Shown here: positions 1 to 7,300 of the stretch, piece after piece
Position numbering within the stretch: the first letter of the stretch is position 1
Layout of the letters: each line of letters starts with the position of its first letter
Notes under the pieces: generated by a model
The model's input: only the letters and a program-made list of their open reading frames with translations
The model's database searches: none
What the model was told of the DNA's origin: nothing
Translations under genes and position numbers: made by a program
Source of the DNA: Campylobacteraceae bacterium
GTDB taxonomy: Bacteria > Campylobacterota > Campylobacteria > Campylobacterales > Sulfurovaceae
Reading direction: 5' to 3'
DNA length: 8,510 nucleotides
Assembly: GCA_027063325.1 (NCBI GenBank)
Contig: JAMOSA010000227.1
Span: 1 to 8,510, forward strand

Positions 1-327
1 GAAATGCAGACAATCAAAGCAGAAGATGACGGTAAGATTATACACACAACTTTGGCAACTGCAAAACAGTTTCCTCTAAAACCAGCTTATGCTGTCACTA
101 TTCACAAATCCCAGGGAATGAGTATAGATAGGCTCGTATGTAATGTAGATTATATATTTGCACCAAGCCAATTTTATGTAGCAATATCAAGAGCAGTTAC
201 ACCCAAAAACCTAAAAATTGACTACAATAGAGGTAATTTTGAGAGTTATATAAAAAGAGTTATAAGAGTTGATAATAGAGTAAAAGAGTTCTATCAAAAG
301 ATGCAAGATGAAAATAGTTATCTATAA
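1..327 (+). CDS. C-terminal fragment of a Pif1/RecD-like SF1 DNA helicase (5' end outside window)
   Basis: The reading frame is open from base 1, so the gene starts upstream and only its last 108 codons are visible. The fragment carries two hallmark superfamily-1 helicase motifs: HKSQG (fragment residues 35-39, in the context AYAVTIHKSQGMSID) and FYVAISRA (58-65), whose arginine corresponds to the motif VI arginine finger. This spacing, with a preceding 'FPLKPAYA' strand, is typical of the UvrD-C-2 type end domain of Pif1/RecD/TraA-like helicases, which unwind DNA 5' to 3' using ATP. Walker A and B motifs would lie upstream and cannot be checked. The last 20 bases overlap the start of rlmH, suggesting co-transcription and coupled translation. 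The ATG at base 4 is an internal methionine, not a credible start. The family call is solid, but the exact subfamily is not. Confidence 0.85.
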   Translation, partial: EMQTIKAEDDGKIIHTTLATAKQFPLKPAYAVTIHKSQGMSIDRLVCNVDYIFAPSQFYVAISRAVTPKNLKIDYNRGNFESYIKRVIRVDNRVKEFYQKMQDENSYL

Positions 328-769
328 TATAGACAAAGGTGGCAAAGAGAAGCTCTATACCCCTCTTCAGGAACATTATATAAAAAGTAGTTCAAAATTT
401 GCCAAAATAGAGATAAAATCAATCTTTACAAAAGAGATAGCCAAAGCCCAGGATTCCACAGAACAACTTGCAAAGCTTAGCTATACAAATGCACTCAAAC
501 CATTTTTGGGTAATGGATATGATATAGTTTTGGATCCTAAGGGAGAGAGTATTGATAGTTATGAATTTGCCAAACTTATACAAAATAGAAGTAAAATTAA
601 TTTTTATATAGGTGGTGCATACGGATTTGAAGATAATTTTATAAATCAATGTAATAAAAGCATTTCATTGGGTAAAATAACGCTATCACATAAATTGATA
701 CGGCTGGTACTGTTAGAACAACTCTTTAGGGGATTGAGTATTATAAACAACCATCCATATCACAAATAA
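308..769 (+). CDS. rlmH: 23S rRNA (pseudouridine-1915-N3)-methyltransferase RlmH
   Basis: This encodes a 153-residue SPOUT-class methyltransferase. The family uses S-adenosylmethionine to methylate pseudouridine 1915 in helix 69 of 23S rRNA, acting as a dimer on the assembled 70S ribosome. Visible family signatures are LDPKGE (75-80), the cofactor-binding IGGAYGFE (101-108) in the trefoil-knot region, ITLSH (124-128), EQLFRG (137-142) and the nearly invariant end HPYHK (149-153). The length matches the usual RlmH length of about 155 residues, so it is complete. The ATG at 308 lies inside the helicase 3' end and the reading frames overlap by 20 bases. No strong Shine-Dalgarno sequence precedes it, so translation may depend on coupling. 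The dksA-like gene follows after 21 bases. Confidence 0.95.
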   Translation: MKIVIYNIDKGGKEKLYTPLQEHYIKSSSKFAKIEIKSIFTKEIAKAQDSTEQLAKLSYTNALKPFLGNGYDIVLDPKGESIDSYEFAKLIQNRSKINFYIGGAYGFEDNFINQCNKSISLGKITLSHKLIRLVLLEQLFRGLSIINNHPYHK

Positions 770-790
770 AATCAACAAGGAACAAAAAAG

Positions 791-1147
791 ATGCTGACAC
801 CTGATGAAATGAAGATGTTTGAAGCAAAACTATTGGAAAAAAAAGAGAGGATTTTAAAAAATATAGATGATACGTATCACAATATAGAGCTTATGCGTAA
901 CCAAGATCCAAAAGATGAAGTGGATTTTGCTACTTTATCAGCAGATACTGATATAGATATACATATTATCAGAAAACAACAAGAGGAATTAAACGAAATT
1001 GAAATAGCTTTGGGTAAAATTGAAGATGGAACTTATGGTGTGTGTGAAATGTGTGGAGAACCAATAGGAAGAGCCAGATTAGAGGTCAAAAACTTTGCAC
1101 GGTTTTGTATAAGTTGCCGTGAATTAAATGAAAAAAGACATCATTAG
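791..1147 (+). CDS. dksA: DksA/TraR-family zinc-finger transcription regulator
   Basis: The product is a 118-residue DksA-type protein. The family inserts a coiled-coil into the secondary channel of RNA polymerase and, with ppGpp, retunes rRNA, tRNA and amino-acid promoters. Residues 1-75 are strongly helical and charged, fitting the coiled coil. The tip motif DxxDxA is present as D42-E-V-D45-F-A47, equivalent to the D71/D74/A76 tip of E. coli DksA. A four-cysteine zinc finger follows: C85-x2-C88 and C106-x2-C109, with GxY at 80-82 just before it. The protein is shorter than E. coli DksA (151 residues), mainly at the N-terminus, as is usual for campylobacterial DksA-like proteins. An AAGG at 777-780 lies ten bases before the ATG. 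It sits between rlmH and a membrane protein, with no room for a separate promoter in the 21-base gap. Confidence 0.92.
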   Translation: MLTPDEMKMFEAKLLEKKERILKNIDDTYHNIELMRNQDPKDEVDFATLSADTDIDIHIIRKQQEELNEIEIALGKIEDGTYGVCEMCGEPIGRARLEVKNFARFCISCRELNEKRHH

Positions 1148-1159
1148 AAGGGAGTTTTT

Positions 1160-2191
1160 ATGCGTGTAGGTACATATATTTTCTTTGGATTTATATTTAT
1201 GCTCTTTATAGCAGGTGGAGTACATATGATGTGGCCAAATGAGCATATGATAAATATACTTGATAAGGATATAACTTTACCAATAGCAGCATGGGTTCTT
1301 ATACCAGTAGCTCTGTTGTATCTAATGAGTATATTACATATGGCATATTACGGCTCAAAAAGATACTTCTTTATCAAAAAGTGGGAAAAAGATGCTTTGG
1401 AGTTGGAAAAAGCTCTATTTTGGTCTGTTTTACAAGAGCCTAAAAAACATGATTTTATAGTACCACAGATGAAAAGTCGTGCCTCTTTGCTAAATGTTGC
1501 TAGAGTAGAAGTAGTAGGCAATATACAAGGAATCAGTGATGAGTTGCACAAAGCTATAGAGATAGTCAAAGAGATTGAAGGTGGCAACTATATAGACTTG
1601 AATGACAAAAAAATTGCCAAAGGGTTATCAAAAGAGAATCCATTGGTAATAAAAAACAATATAAATAGATTAAATGAAGATAACAGCTTTTGTGAAGATG
1701 TACTCCAGTATCAATCAAACTATGATGAGAGTGTAATATCTTATGCTATGGATATTTTAGCCCAAAAAGAGAGTAGTTACAAACTCAAAAAATATATCAA
1801 TCTAATGAAAAAAGAGCATCTATTTAAGTTGTTAGAAAGAGCCAAAGAGGGTGAAAATGTAGCTTTGAGTATTGAATTGCTAGAGACATTTGTAAATCAG
1901 TTTAAATTGGAGTGCAAAGATTATATGACAATAGCAAAATTGATGCACAAAAGATTTGCTCCAGATGAGAATTTGAAGTTTTTCCAAAAGCAATCAAAAG
2001 AGCATGAGAGTGCATTAAATGCATATTTGTACCTACTATTTGAGTATGAGATGCTAGATGAAGTCAAAAGAATACTTGAAGAGTATGATGAGACAGAACT
2101 AAAGGTATTTAGAGCATTTTATATACTAAAAAGAGGTAAATATCACTTTAAAATAGATGATTTGCTCGATACTCAAACAATCTGTAAATAA
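1160..2191 (+). CDS. Conserved two-TM membrane protein with helical cytoplasmic domain, function unknown
   Basis: I do not recognise an assigned function for this 343-residue protein. Two hydrophobic segments are clear: about residues 5-24 and 41-63. They are separated by a short polar loop and followed by a basic stretch (GSKRYFFIKKWEK, 65-77), which by the positive-inside rule places the rest in the cytoplasm. Residues 70-343 are charged and predicted mostly helical by eye, rich in Lys, Glu and Leu with leucine spacing that could form TPR-like or other alpha-helical repeats; no consensus is strong enough to name. A strong AAGGGAG (1148-1154), overlapping the dksA stop, supports the ATG at 1160 with five-base spacing. 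The gene ends three bases before the dus start. From memory, a membrane protein sits at the same place between dksA and dus in Campylobacter jejuni, suggesting a conserved neighbourhood. The two-TM plus helical-repeat layout loosely recalls LapA/LapB, but this is only an analogy. Confidence 0.85.
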   Translation: MRVGTYIFFGFIFMLFIAGGVHMMWPNEHMINILDKDITLPIAAWVLIPVALLYLMSILHMAYYGSKRYFFIKKWEKDALELEKALFWSVLQEPKKHDFIVPQMKSRASLLNVARVEVVGNIQGISDELHKAIEIVKEIEGGNYIDLNDKKIAKGLSKENPLVIKNNINRLNEDNSFCEDVLQYQSNYDESVISYAMDILAQKESSYKLKKYINLMKKEHLFKLLERAKEGENVALSIELLETFVNQFKLECKDYMTIAKLMHKRFAPDENLKFFQKQSKEHESALNAYLYLLFEYEMLDEVKRILEEYDETELKVFRAFYILKRGKYHFKIDDLLDTQTICK

Positions 2192-2194
2192 CTT

Positions 2195-3187
2195 ATGATA
2201 CTAGACTTTTCAAAACCACTATATATGCTCGCCCCTTTGGCGGGTTTTACAGATCTTCCATTTAGAAGTGTAGCCAAAAAATTTGGTGCAGATTTGACTG
2301 TAAGCGAGATGATAAGCTCAAATGCTTTGGCTTATGGGAGTACAAAGAGTCAAAAGATGCTCCAAAAAGACAAACGCGAAACCCCCTACTCCATTCAGAT
2401 AGCAGGAAGTGAACCAGATATTTTAAAAAGAGCATTAGATGTCATAAATCCTCTTGAGGGTGTAGATATTATAGATCTAAATTGCGGATGTCCTGTACCA
2501 AAAGTTGTAAACAATCTGCAAGGAAGTGCATTGCTTACAGATTTGGATAAGATGTACAAAGCCATAACAACTATAAAAGAGTACTCAAACAAAGATATGC
2601 TCTCAGTCAAAATCAGATTGGGTTTTACAGAAAAAAATCATATCAAAATAGCAAAAGTTTGCCAAGATGCTGGGGCTGATTTTATAGTTGTACATGGGCG
2701 TACACGCAGTGGTAGATTCAAATCTCCTGTTGATTATAATGCAATAGCAGAAGTTAAAAGTACTCTTGATATTCCAGTAATTGCAAATGGGGATATAGAC
2801 TCTTTGTCCAAAGCAAAATGGGTACTCAAACATACAAAATGTGATGGTGTTATGATAGGTAGAGGTGCAGTAGGAAAACCGTGGATATTTCATCAACTCA
2901 AAAATAATAGTGACAAGATTGATTCATCTTTGATACATGATGTTGTATTAGAGCATTTTGACAAGATGATAGAGTACTATGGAGAGTATGGAGTGATACT
3001 CTTTAGGAAACATCTACATACATACTCAAAAGTAGGATACAAGGGAGCAAGTCAATTTAGAAACACTATAAATACTATTACCGATCCTCAAAAAACCAGA
3101 GATGAGATAGATAGATTTTTTGCCCAGAGCTTAAATTTTGAAGATAGAGATACAAATAGTTATAACTTAGAGTGTCAATTAGACTAA
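2195..3187 (+). CDS. dus: tRNA-dihydrouridine synthase, DusB-like
   Basis: This 330-residue FMN-dependent TIM-barrel enzyme reduces specific uridines of tRNA to dihydrouridine using NADPH. Family signatures run in order: APLAGFTDLPFR (13-24, FMN-binding first strand), IDLNCGCP (93-100) with the catalytic Cys99, GSALLTD (110-116), the FMN-contacting VKIR (138-141, Lys139), VVHGRTRSG (165-173, His168), IANGDI (196-201) and MIGRGAVGKPWIF (220-232). The C-terminal helical part contains FRKHLHTYSK (270-279). The GRGA-GKPWIF motif and the overall length fit the DusB clade better than DusA or DusC, although the exact target uridine cannot be read from sequence. The ATG lies three bases after the preceding stop without an obvious strong ribosome binding site, pointing to translational coupling. 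An unusual extra cysteine (Cys97) sits two residues before the catalytic one, where many relatives have Met. Confidence 0.95.
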   Translation: MILDFSKPLYMLAPLAGFTDLPFRSVAKKFGADLTVSEMISSNALAYGSTKSQKMLQKDKRETPYSIQIAGSEPDILKRALDVINPLEGVDIIDLNCGCPVPKVVNNLQGSALLTDLDKMYKAITTIKEYSNKDMLSVKIRLGFTEKNHIKIAKVCQDAGADFIVVHGRTRSGRFKSPVDYNAIAEVKSTLDIPVIANGDIDSLSKAKWVLKHTKCDGVMIGRGAVGKPWIFHQLKNNSDKIDSSLIHDVVLEHFDKMIEYYGEYGVILFRKHLHTYSKVGYKGASQFRNTINTITDPQKTRDEIDRFFAQSLNFEDRDTNSYNLECQLD

Positions 3188-3201
3188 GCTATCAAAAAAG
3201 C

Positions 3202-3206
3202 AGGAG
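3202..3206 (+). promoter_or_regulatory. Ribosome binding site deciding the nadK start
   Basis: The AGGAG at 3202-3206 lies five bases before the ATG at 3212 but only two bases before the in-frame GTG at 3209. The spacing therefore favours the ATG. Confidence 0.7.
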
Positions 3207-3211
3207 ATGTG

Positions 3212-4090
3212 ATGTCAAACCAAAAACTTCACTCCATAAAAAAAGCAGGTTTTATCCTAAAACCAAATACACCAGATATTCGTCCAATATATGAAGATGT
3301 CATAAAGAGATTTCACAATAGAGGAATAACTACACTAATATCACAAAAATCTGCTGATATGATAGGTATAATAGAGGGCATATCATTTGAGCAAATGTGC
3401 AAAGAGAGTGACTTTTTGGTATCACTTGGTGGTGATGGAACTTTGCTCTCACTTGTTCGCAGAAGTTATCACTGGCATAAGCCTGTACTTGGTATCAATG
3501 CTGGAAATTTGGGATTTTTGGCTGATATTACACTTGATGATGTGGATAATTTTTTGGATCAACTCTTTTTAGGTGAATATAGAATAGATGAAAGAATGAT
3601 GATAGAGGGTGTAATTGAGAGATATGATGGTAAAAAAGAGCAACTTTATGCTTTTAATGATGTAGTTATTACCAGACCAACCATATCAAAAATGGTCAAA
3701 ATCGATGCTGCAATAAATAGAGATTGGTTTAATACATATAGAGGTGATGGATTGATACTATCTACTCCCACAGGTTCTACAGCATACAACCTAGCCTCAG
3801 GCGGACCTGTAATCTATCCTTTGACAAAAGCTTTTATTATGACTCCAATATGTCCACACTCACTTACACAAAGACCTCTTGTAGTACCGGCAGATTTTAC
3901 AATAGAGTTGTGCTCACCCAAAGATACTGTTGTAGTTATGGTTGATGGTCAAGATGCCTACAAAATGAAACCTGGCGAGAGACTTGTAGTAAATGGTGCA
4001 AAAATAGGTGCAAAGATGCTACACAGAAAAGAGAGAAACTACTTTGAAGTCCTTAGAGAGAAATTATCTTGGGGTGAAGATGCCGAGTAA
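3212..4090 (+). CDS. nadK: NAD kinase (ATP/polyphosphate-NAD kinase)
   Basis: This 292-residue enzyme phosphorylates NAD+ to NADP+, the committed step of NADP supply, in the cytoplasm. Diagnostic motifs are LGGDGT (72-77, with Asp75 the expected general base), GINAGNLGFLAD (94-105), FNDVVITR (148-155, Asn149/Asp150 contacting NAD), YRGDGLILSTPTGSTAYNLA (176-195, phosphate and NAD binding), a TPICPHSL segment and VMVDGQ near the C-terminus. The length is normal. An in-frame GTG at 3209 would add one methionine, but the AGGAG at 3202-3206 has better spacing to the ATG at 3212. It is the last gene of the housekeeping block, 24 bases after dus. In Helicobacter pylori and Campylobacter jejuni, as I recall, recN follows nadK; here a non-coding leader and a giant adhesin gene follow instead. 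Confidence 0.96.
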   Translation: MSNQKLHSIKKAGFILKPNTPDIRPIYEDVIKRFHNRGITTLISQKSADMIGIIEGISFEQMCKESDFLVSLGGDGTLLSLVRRSYHWHKPVLGINAGNLGFLADITLDDVDNFLDQLFLGEYRIDERMMIEGVIERYDGKKEQLYAFNDVVITRPTISKMVKIDAAINRDWFNTYRGDGLILSTPTGSTAYNLASGGPVIYPLTKAFIMTPICPHSLTQRPLVVPADFTIELCSPKDTVVVMVDGQDAYKMKPGERLVVNGAKIGAKMLHRKERNYFEVLREKLSWGEDAE

Positions 4091-4096
4091 TTATAC

Positions 4097-4124
4097 TTGA
4101 AAATACCCATCATATCGATATAAT
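4097..4124 (+). promoter_or_regulatory. Predicted sigma70-type promoter for the adhesin gene
   Basis: TTGAAA (4097-4102, five of six matches to the -35 consensus) is followed by a 16-base spacer and a perfect TATAAT (4119-4124). It begins six bases after the nadK stop codon and predicts a transcription start near 4131, giving a leader of about 205 nt. The -10 box overlaps a 10-base palindrome, ATATCGATAT (4112-4121), which could be an operator or chance in AT-rich DNA. Campylobacterota promoters often lack a conserved -35, so the good -35 here adds weight. Confidence 0.6.
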
Positions 4125-4242
4125 CTCAATATTCTTGTTAGATTCCATTATAAATAAATACAACTTTTATTATCACTTTAAGAAATATTTAAAATAAATA
4201 ATAATATCATAAGAGTATATAGCGACATGGTGGGTGGTTGGG

Positions 4243-4270
4243 TTGCATAAAAACTGCATAAAACTACAAT
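4243..4270 (+). promoter_or_regulatory. Alternative weak promoter candidate
   Basis: TTGCAT (4243-4248) and TACAAT (4265-4270, five of six matches to the -10 consensus) are separated by 16 bases. This would start transcription near 4277, leaving a short leader of about 60 nt. The -35 match is poor (three of six), so it ranks below the promoter at 4097-4124. Confidence 0.25.
4245..4265 (+). repeat. Tandem direct repeat GCATAAAA(A)CT in the adhesin leader
   Basis: GCATAAAAACT (4245-4255) is followed immediately by GCATAAAACT (4256-4265); the copies differ by a single A. Two adjacent copies about one helical turn apart would suit cooperative protein binding, or they could reflect slippage. The repeat lies in the loop of the predicted leader structure and inside the weaker promoter candidate. 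Confidence 0.6.
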
Positions 4271-4324
4271 AAGATTATACACCGCCCAATAGTACCCTAT
4301 ATAGAGCTATGAATATTTTTACAT

Positions 4325-4330
4325 AAGGAG
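4325..4330 (+). promoter_or_regulatory. Strong ribosome binding site of the adhesin gene
   Basis: AAGGAG at 4325-4330 is six bases before the ATG at 4337. It is the best Shine-Dalgarno sequence in the window and fixes the start, although it makes the signal peptide unusually long. Confidence 0.85.
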
Positions 4331-4336
4331 TTTAAG

Positions 4337-7300
4337 ATGCGAGATTTACTCTTGTATAGATGGCTAATGATGCCATTATTGATGTTTTTTGGAAAATTAA
4401 GGGGGATTGGAAAAATAATCCTACTATCTTTGCTAATAGCTCCATCACTAAGTTATGCTACAACTACACTAGCAAATGATACTTTTAGTAATAATAGTGC
4501 TGATGGATATAGTAGAGATGATGGTAATACTGACAGACTAAAAATGTTACCTGGTAAGAGTTCTTATAAAATATATGACTTTGGTAATGAGTATGCAAAT
4601 GCAGATATAACAGTCTCCTTTACAATATATTGGTGGAAAAATTGGGATAATAGTTGGTTTGATAAAGATAAAACTATTGCAAAATTAAATGGGAATGAAG
4701 TTGTCAATCAAGCTAGAAGTGGTACAGGAAATGAATCATACCAATTTAATACAACACTAGATAGTAATGGCAAATTAAGAATAGATTTTACCAATACTAG
4801 TGATGATAGGTATGAAAATATGACTGTAGATAATGTAAAGATTACTACAGACTATGTACCTGCAACAAACCACGCTCCAACAGATATAACTTTGTCCAAT
4901 AATCACATAACAGAAAACAATGAAATTGGAGCTGTAATTGGTGATCTTAGTACTACTGATGCTGATAGTGGAGATACATTTACATATACAATTGTAGGTG
5001 GTGATACATCTGACTTTACAATAGATAGCAATCAGCTAAAAGCAGCAAAGAGTTTTGATTATGAGACCAAAAGCAACTATACAGTTAGAATCAAAACTGA
5101 TGATGGTAGAGGTGGTAGCTATGAAAAAGATTTTACTATTGTCATAGATGATCAAAATGAAGCTGATATATCTTTGGGGCAACAAGCTACACCATCTCCA
5201 AATCCAGTAAATGAAGGTGAAGAGGTAACATTTTATGCTAGAGTTATCAAAGATAGCTCTACTGATTCACTTGCAAATATTGAACTTAAGATTTTATTCA
5301 ATCAAGATATAGAACTTGTGAATATAACTCAAACAGCTGGAGGCAGTGAATTTGAAAATTGTAATATTAGTAGTGGTAGTGTAACAGCTGGTACAACTAT
5401 TACTTGTACAAAAACTTCAACACTATCTAGCAATGATTCAAACAAAGATGTAGAGATCAAAGTCAAGCCTCAAAGTAGTGGAACTTTAATAATGAGTGCT
5501 ACACTAGAACCAAAAACAACACCAGATCCTGATACAAATAATAACTCTATTACATCTTCAGTAGATGTAATCAAGACATGTAATGGGTGTGATTGTAGTG
5601 GTGATGATCCAAACAGCAACAATTCAGCCCCAGGTGTAGCTATTATAGGATTAGATGGTGCTACAAGTGATGTAACTAAATGTATTACAGGAGTAGTCAG
5701 TAGTAGTTTTATGAGTTCAGATGAAGATTATTATCACTTTACAACAGATGTAAATGGTACTATTGATATAGTAGGCAGTTCACCTAATGATCAAAAATAT
5801 ACACTATATATAGGTACTCCATCTAACCAATCTCAATATTGGCATAAAAGTACTAAAAACCATGATCCAGCAACAATTGCAGTAACTGCAGGTCAAGAGA
5901 TTCGTATCCGTATTAAACCATATGTTGTGGGTAATACAGAATATAAGCTTGATTTTAATTTTATAAGTTATGAATCAAACCATGCTCCAATTGCATATTC
6001 TAAAAAAGTTACTACCAAGGCAAATGAGGATATAGATATTACATTAAAAGCCGAAGATCAAGATGGAGATAGTATCAACTATACTATAGTTACTCAACCA
6101 AGTCATGGAACTCTAAGTGGTACTGCACCAAATCTTACATATACTCCAGATGCAGACTATATAGGTACAGATCTATTTACATTTAGAGCTGATGATGGTA
6201 ATCTAAGCTCAGAAGATGCAAATATATCTATAAGAGTAGCTGACAGTACTTATACTGAAGGACCTGATATCTGTTACTCTTTCCGTGAAGAGAGAAAGTT
6301 TGAAATACCATTGATAGGACCATTTATAGAACCATTTATAAATATATTTTACAAAGAGACAACTGGAGTTAGAGCAAATAGAGATATAGATAATGTAAGG
6401 ATTTACAAAGGTATAGTTAGAGGCTTTGATATATTTAGTATGATGAGTGGCATTGGTATTGGTGATGTATCCAAAACAACTCAAGCTGGAGATGACCAAG
6501 CAGAACAAAGAAACTTCGTTCAAGCTGATTTTATCAACAATGACTATACAATGCTCTCTATTTTGCCTGGTGGTACAGCATACAGGCTTGGTGATGGTGC
6601 TGGTAGTGGAGAGAATGAAGGTGGTAGTATGAGAGAGGGTGATGAGACTAGCTACTACAACTCTACACTATTTAAATTTGGATTCTTTACTCAATATGCT
6701 CATGTAGTAACTTATGAGAAAGAGGGTCAAGAATATACTGAAGTACTTCAACCTTGTGATGCAGATGAGTATGGTCCACTAGAAAAAAGACCCAAAGTAT
6801 TGGGGTGTGGTGTATTTATGGGAGCATTAAACTCAGCTACTAAAGTAACATTTGATGTAGATAGTGGTATATGGCAACAAGTTAGAAATGAAGAGAAGAT
6901 AAATACACCTAATATCGATAATAGCAGTGGTGCTGCACTATGTAGTAACAACCAACCATGTACAGCTGATGGTATAGGTGCTACTCCTATTGAGTTACCA
7001 GCATTTATCCACTCTCAAGAGACGCAACCTAGTGTAATTACTCAAGGAGCTGTAATTGGTGGTAAACAGCACATTGGACCTATTACTATATCTCATGACA
7101 ATAAGACTGAGTGCGATAGTAACAACAATAGAACATTTGTCTTTGAAGCTTCATACTCTGCCTCATATGAGAGTAAAGTGATGCTAGTCAAATCTATTAG
7201 TGATAATGATAGTAGTTGTAGTAAACATACATACATATTTAAAGAGGGGGATTACTGGATAGAAGATTGGAATATAGGTGGTAGTAAAAATGTAACAATC

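Larger units (their letters stand above)
4216..4303 (+). other. Possible structured 5' leader element (G-run island with nested pairings)
   Basis: In an otherwise very AT-rich leader, TATATAG (4216-4222) pairs perfectly with CTATATA (4297-4303). Inside it, GGT (4229-4231) can pair with ACC (4294-4296) after a six-base bulge, and TTGGG (4238-4242) with CCCAA (4285-4289). The loop (4243-4284) contains the tandem GCATAAAA(A)CT repeat. The G-runs GG, GGG, GG, GGG at 4229-4242 could alternatively form a two-tier G-quadruplex. The element ends 33 bases before the adhesin start, so it could control translation or transcript stability. I do not recognise a known riboswitch class, and the absence of a directly following T-run argues against a terminator. 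Pairing was found by eye; no folding energy was computed. Confidence 0.35.

Noticed and set aside
2395..2896. Minus-strand open frames opposite dus
   Set aside because: The plus-strand Dus motifs are complete and conserved; the antisense translations show no family signature.
4091..4215. Rho-independent terminator after nadK
   Set aside because: No GC-containing hairpin followed by a T-run was found; only AT inverted repeats compatible with chance.
4227..4250. Seven-codon leader ORF (M-V-G-G-W-V-A) in the adhesin 5' UTR
   Set aside because: It has no convincing ribosome binding site and no run of regulatory codons; its bases are better explained by the G-run island. Worth recalling only if ribosome profiling shows a signal.
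4216..4303. c-di-GMP (GEMM) riboswitch in the adhesin leader
   Set aside because: The conserved GEMM core motifs that I would expect are not visible, so only an unnamed structured element is proposed.
6209..6523. Minus-strand open frame opposite the adhesin gene
   Set aside because: Low-complexity Tyr/Ile/Ser-rich translation, no ribosome binding site, and wholly inside a well-supported plus-strand gene.
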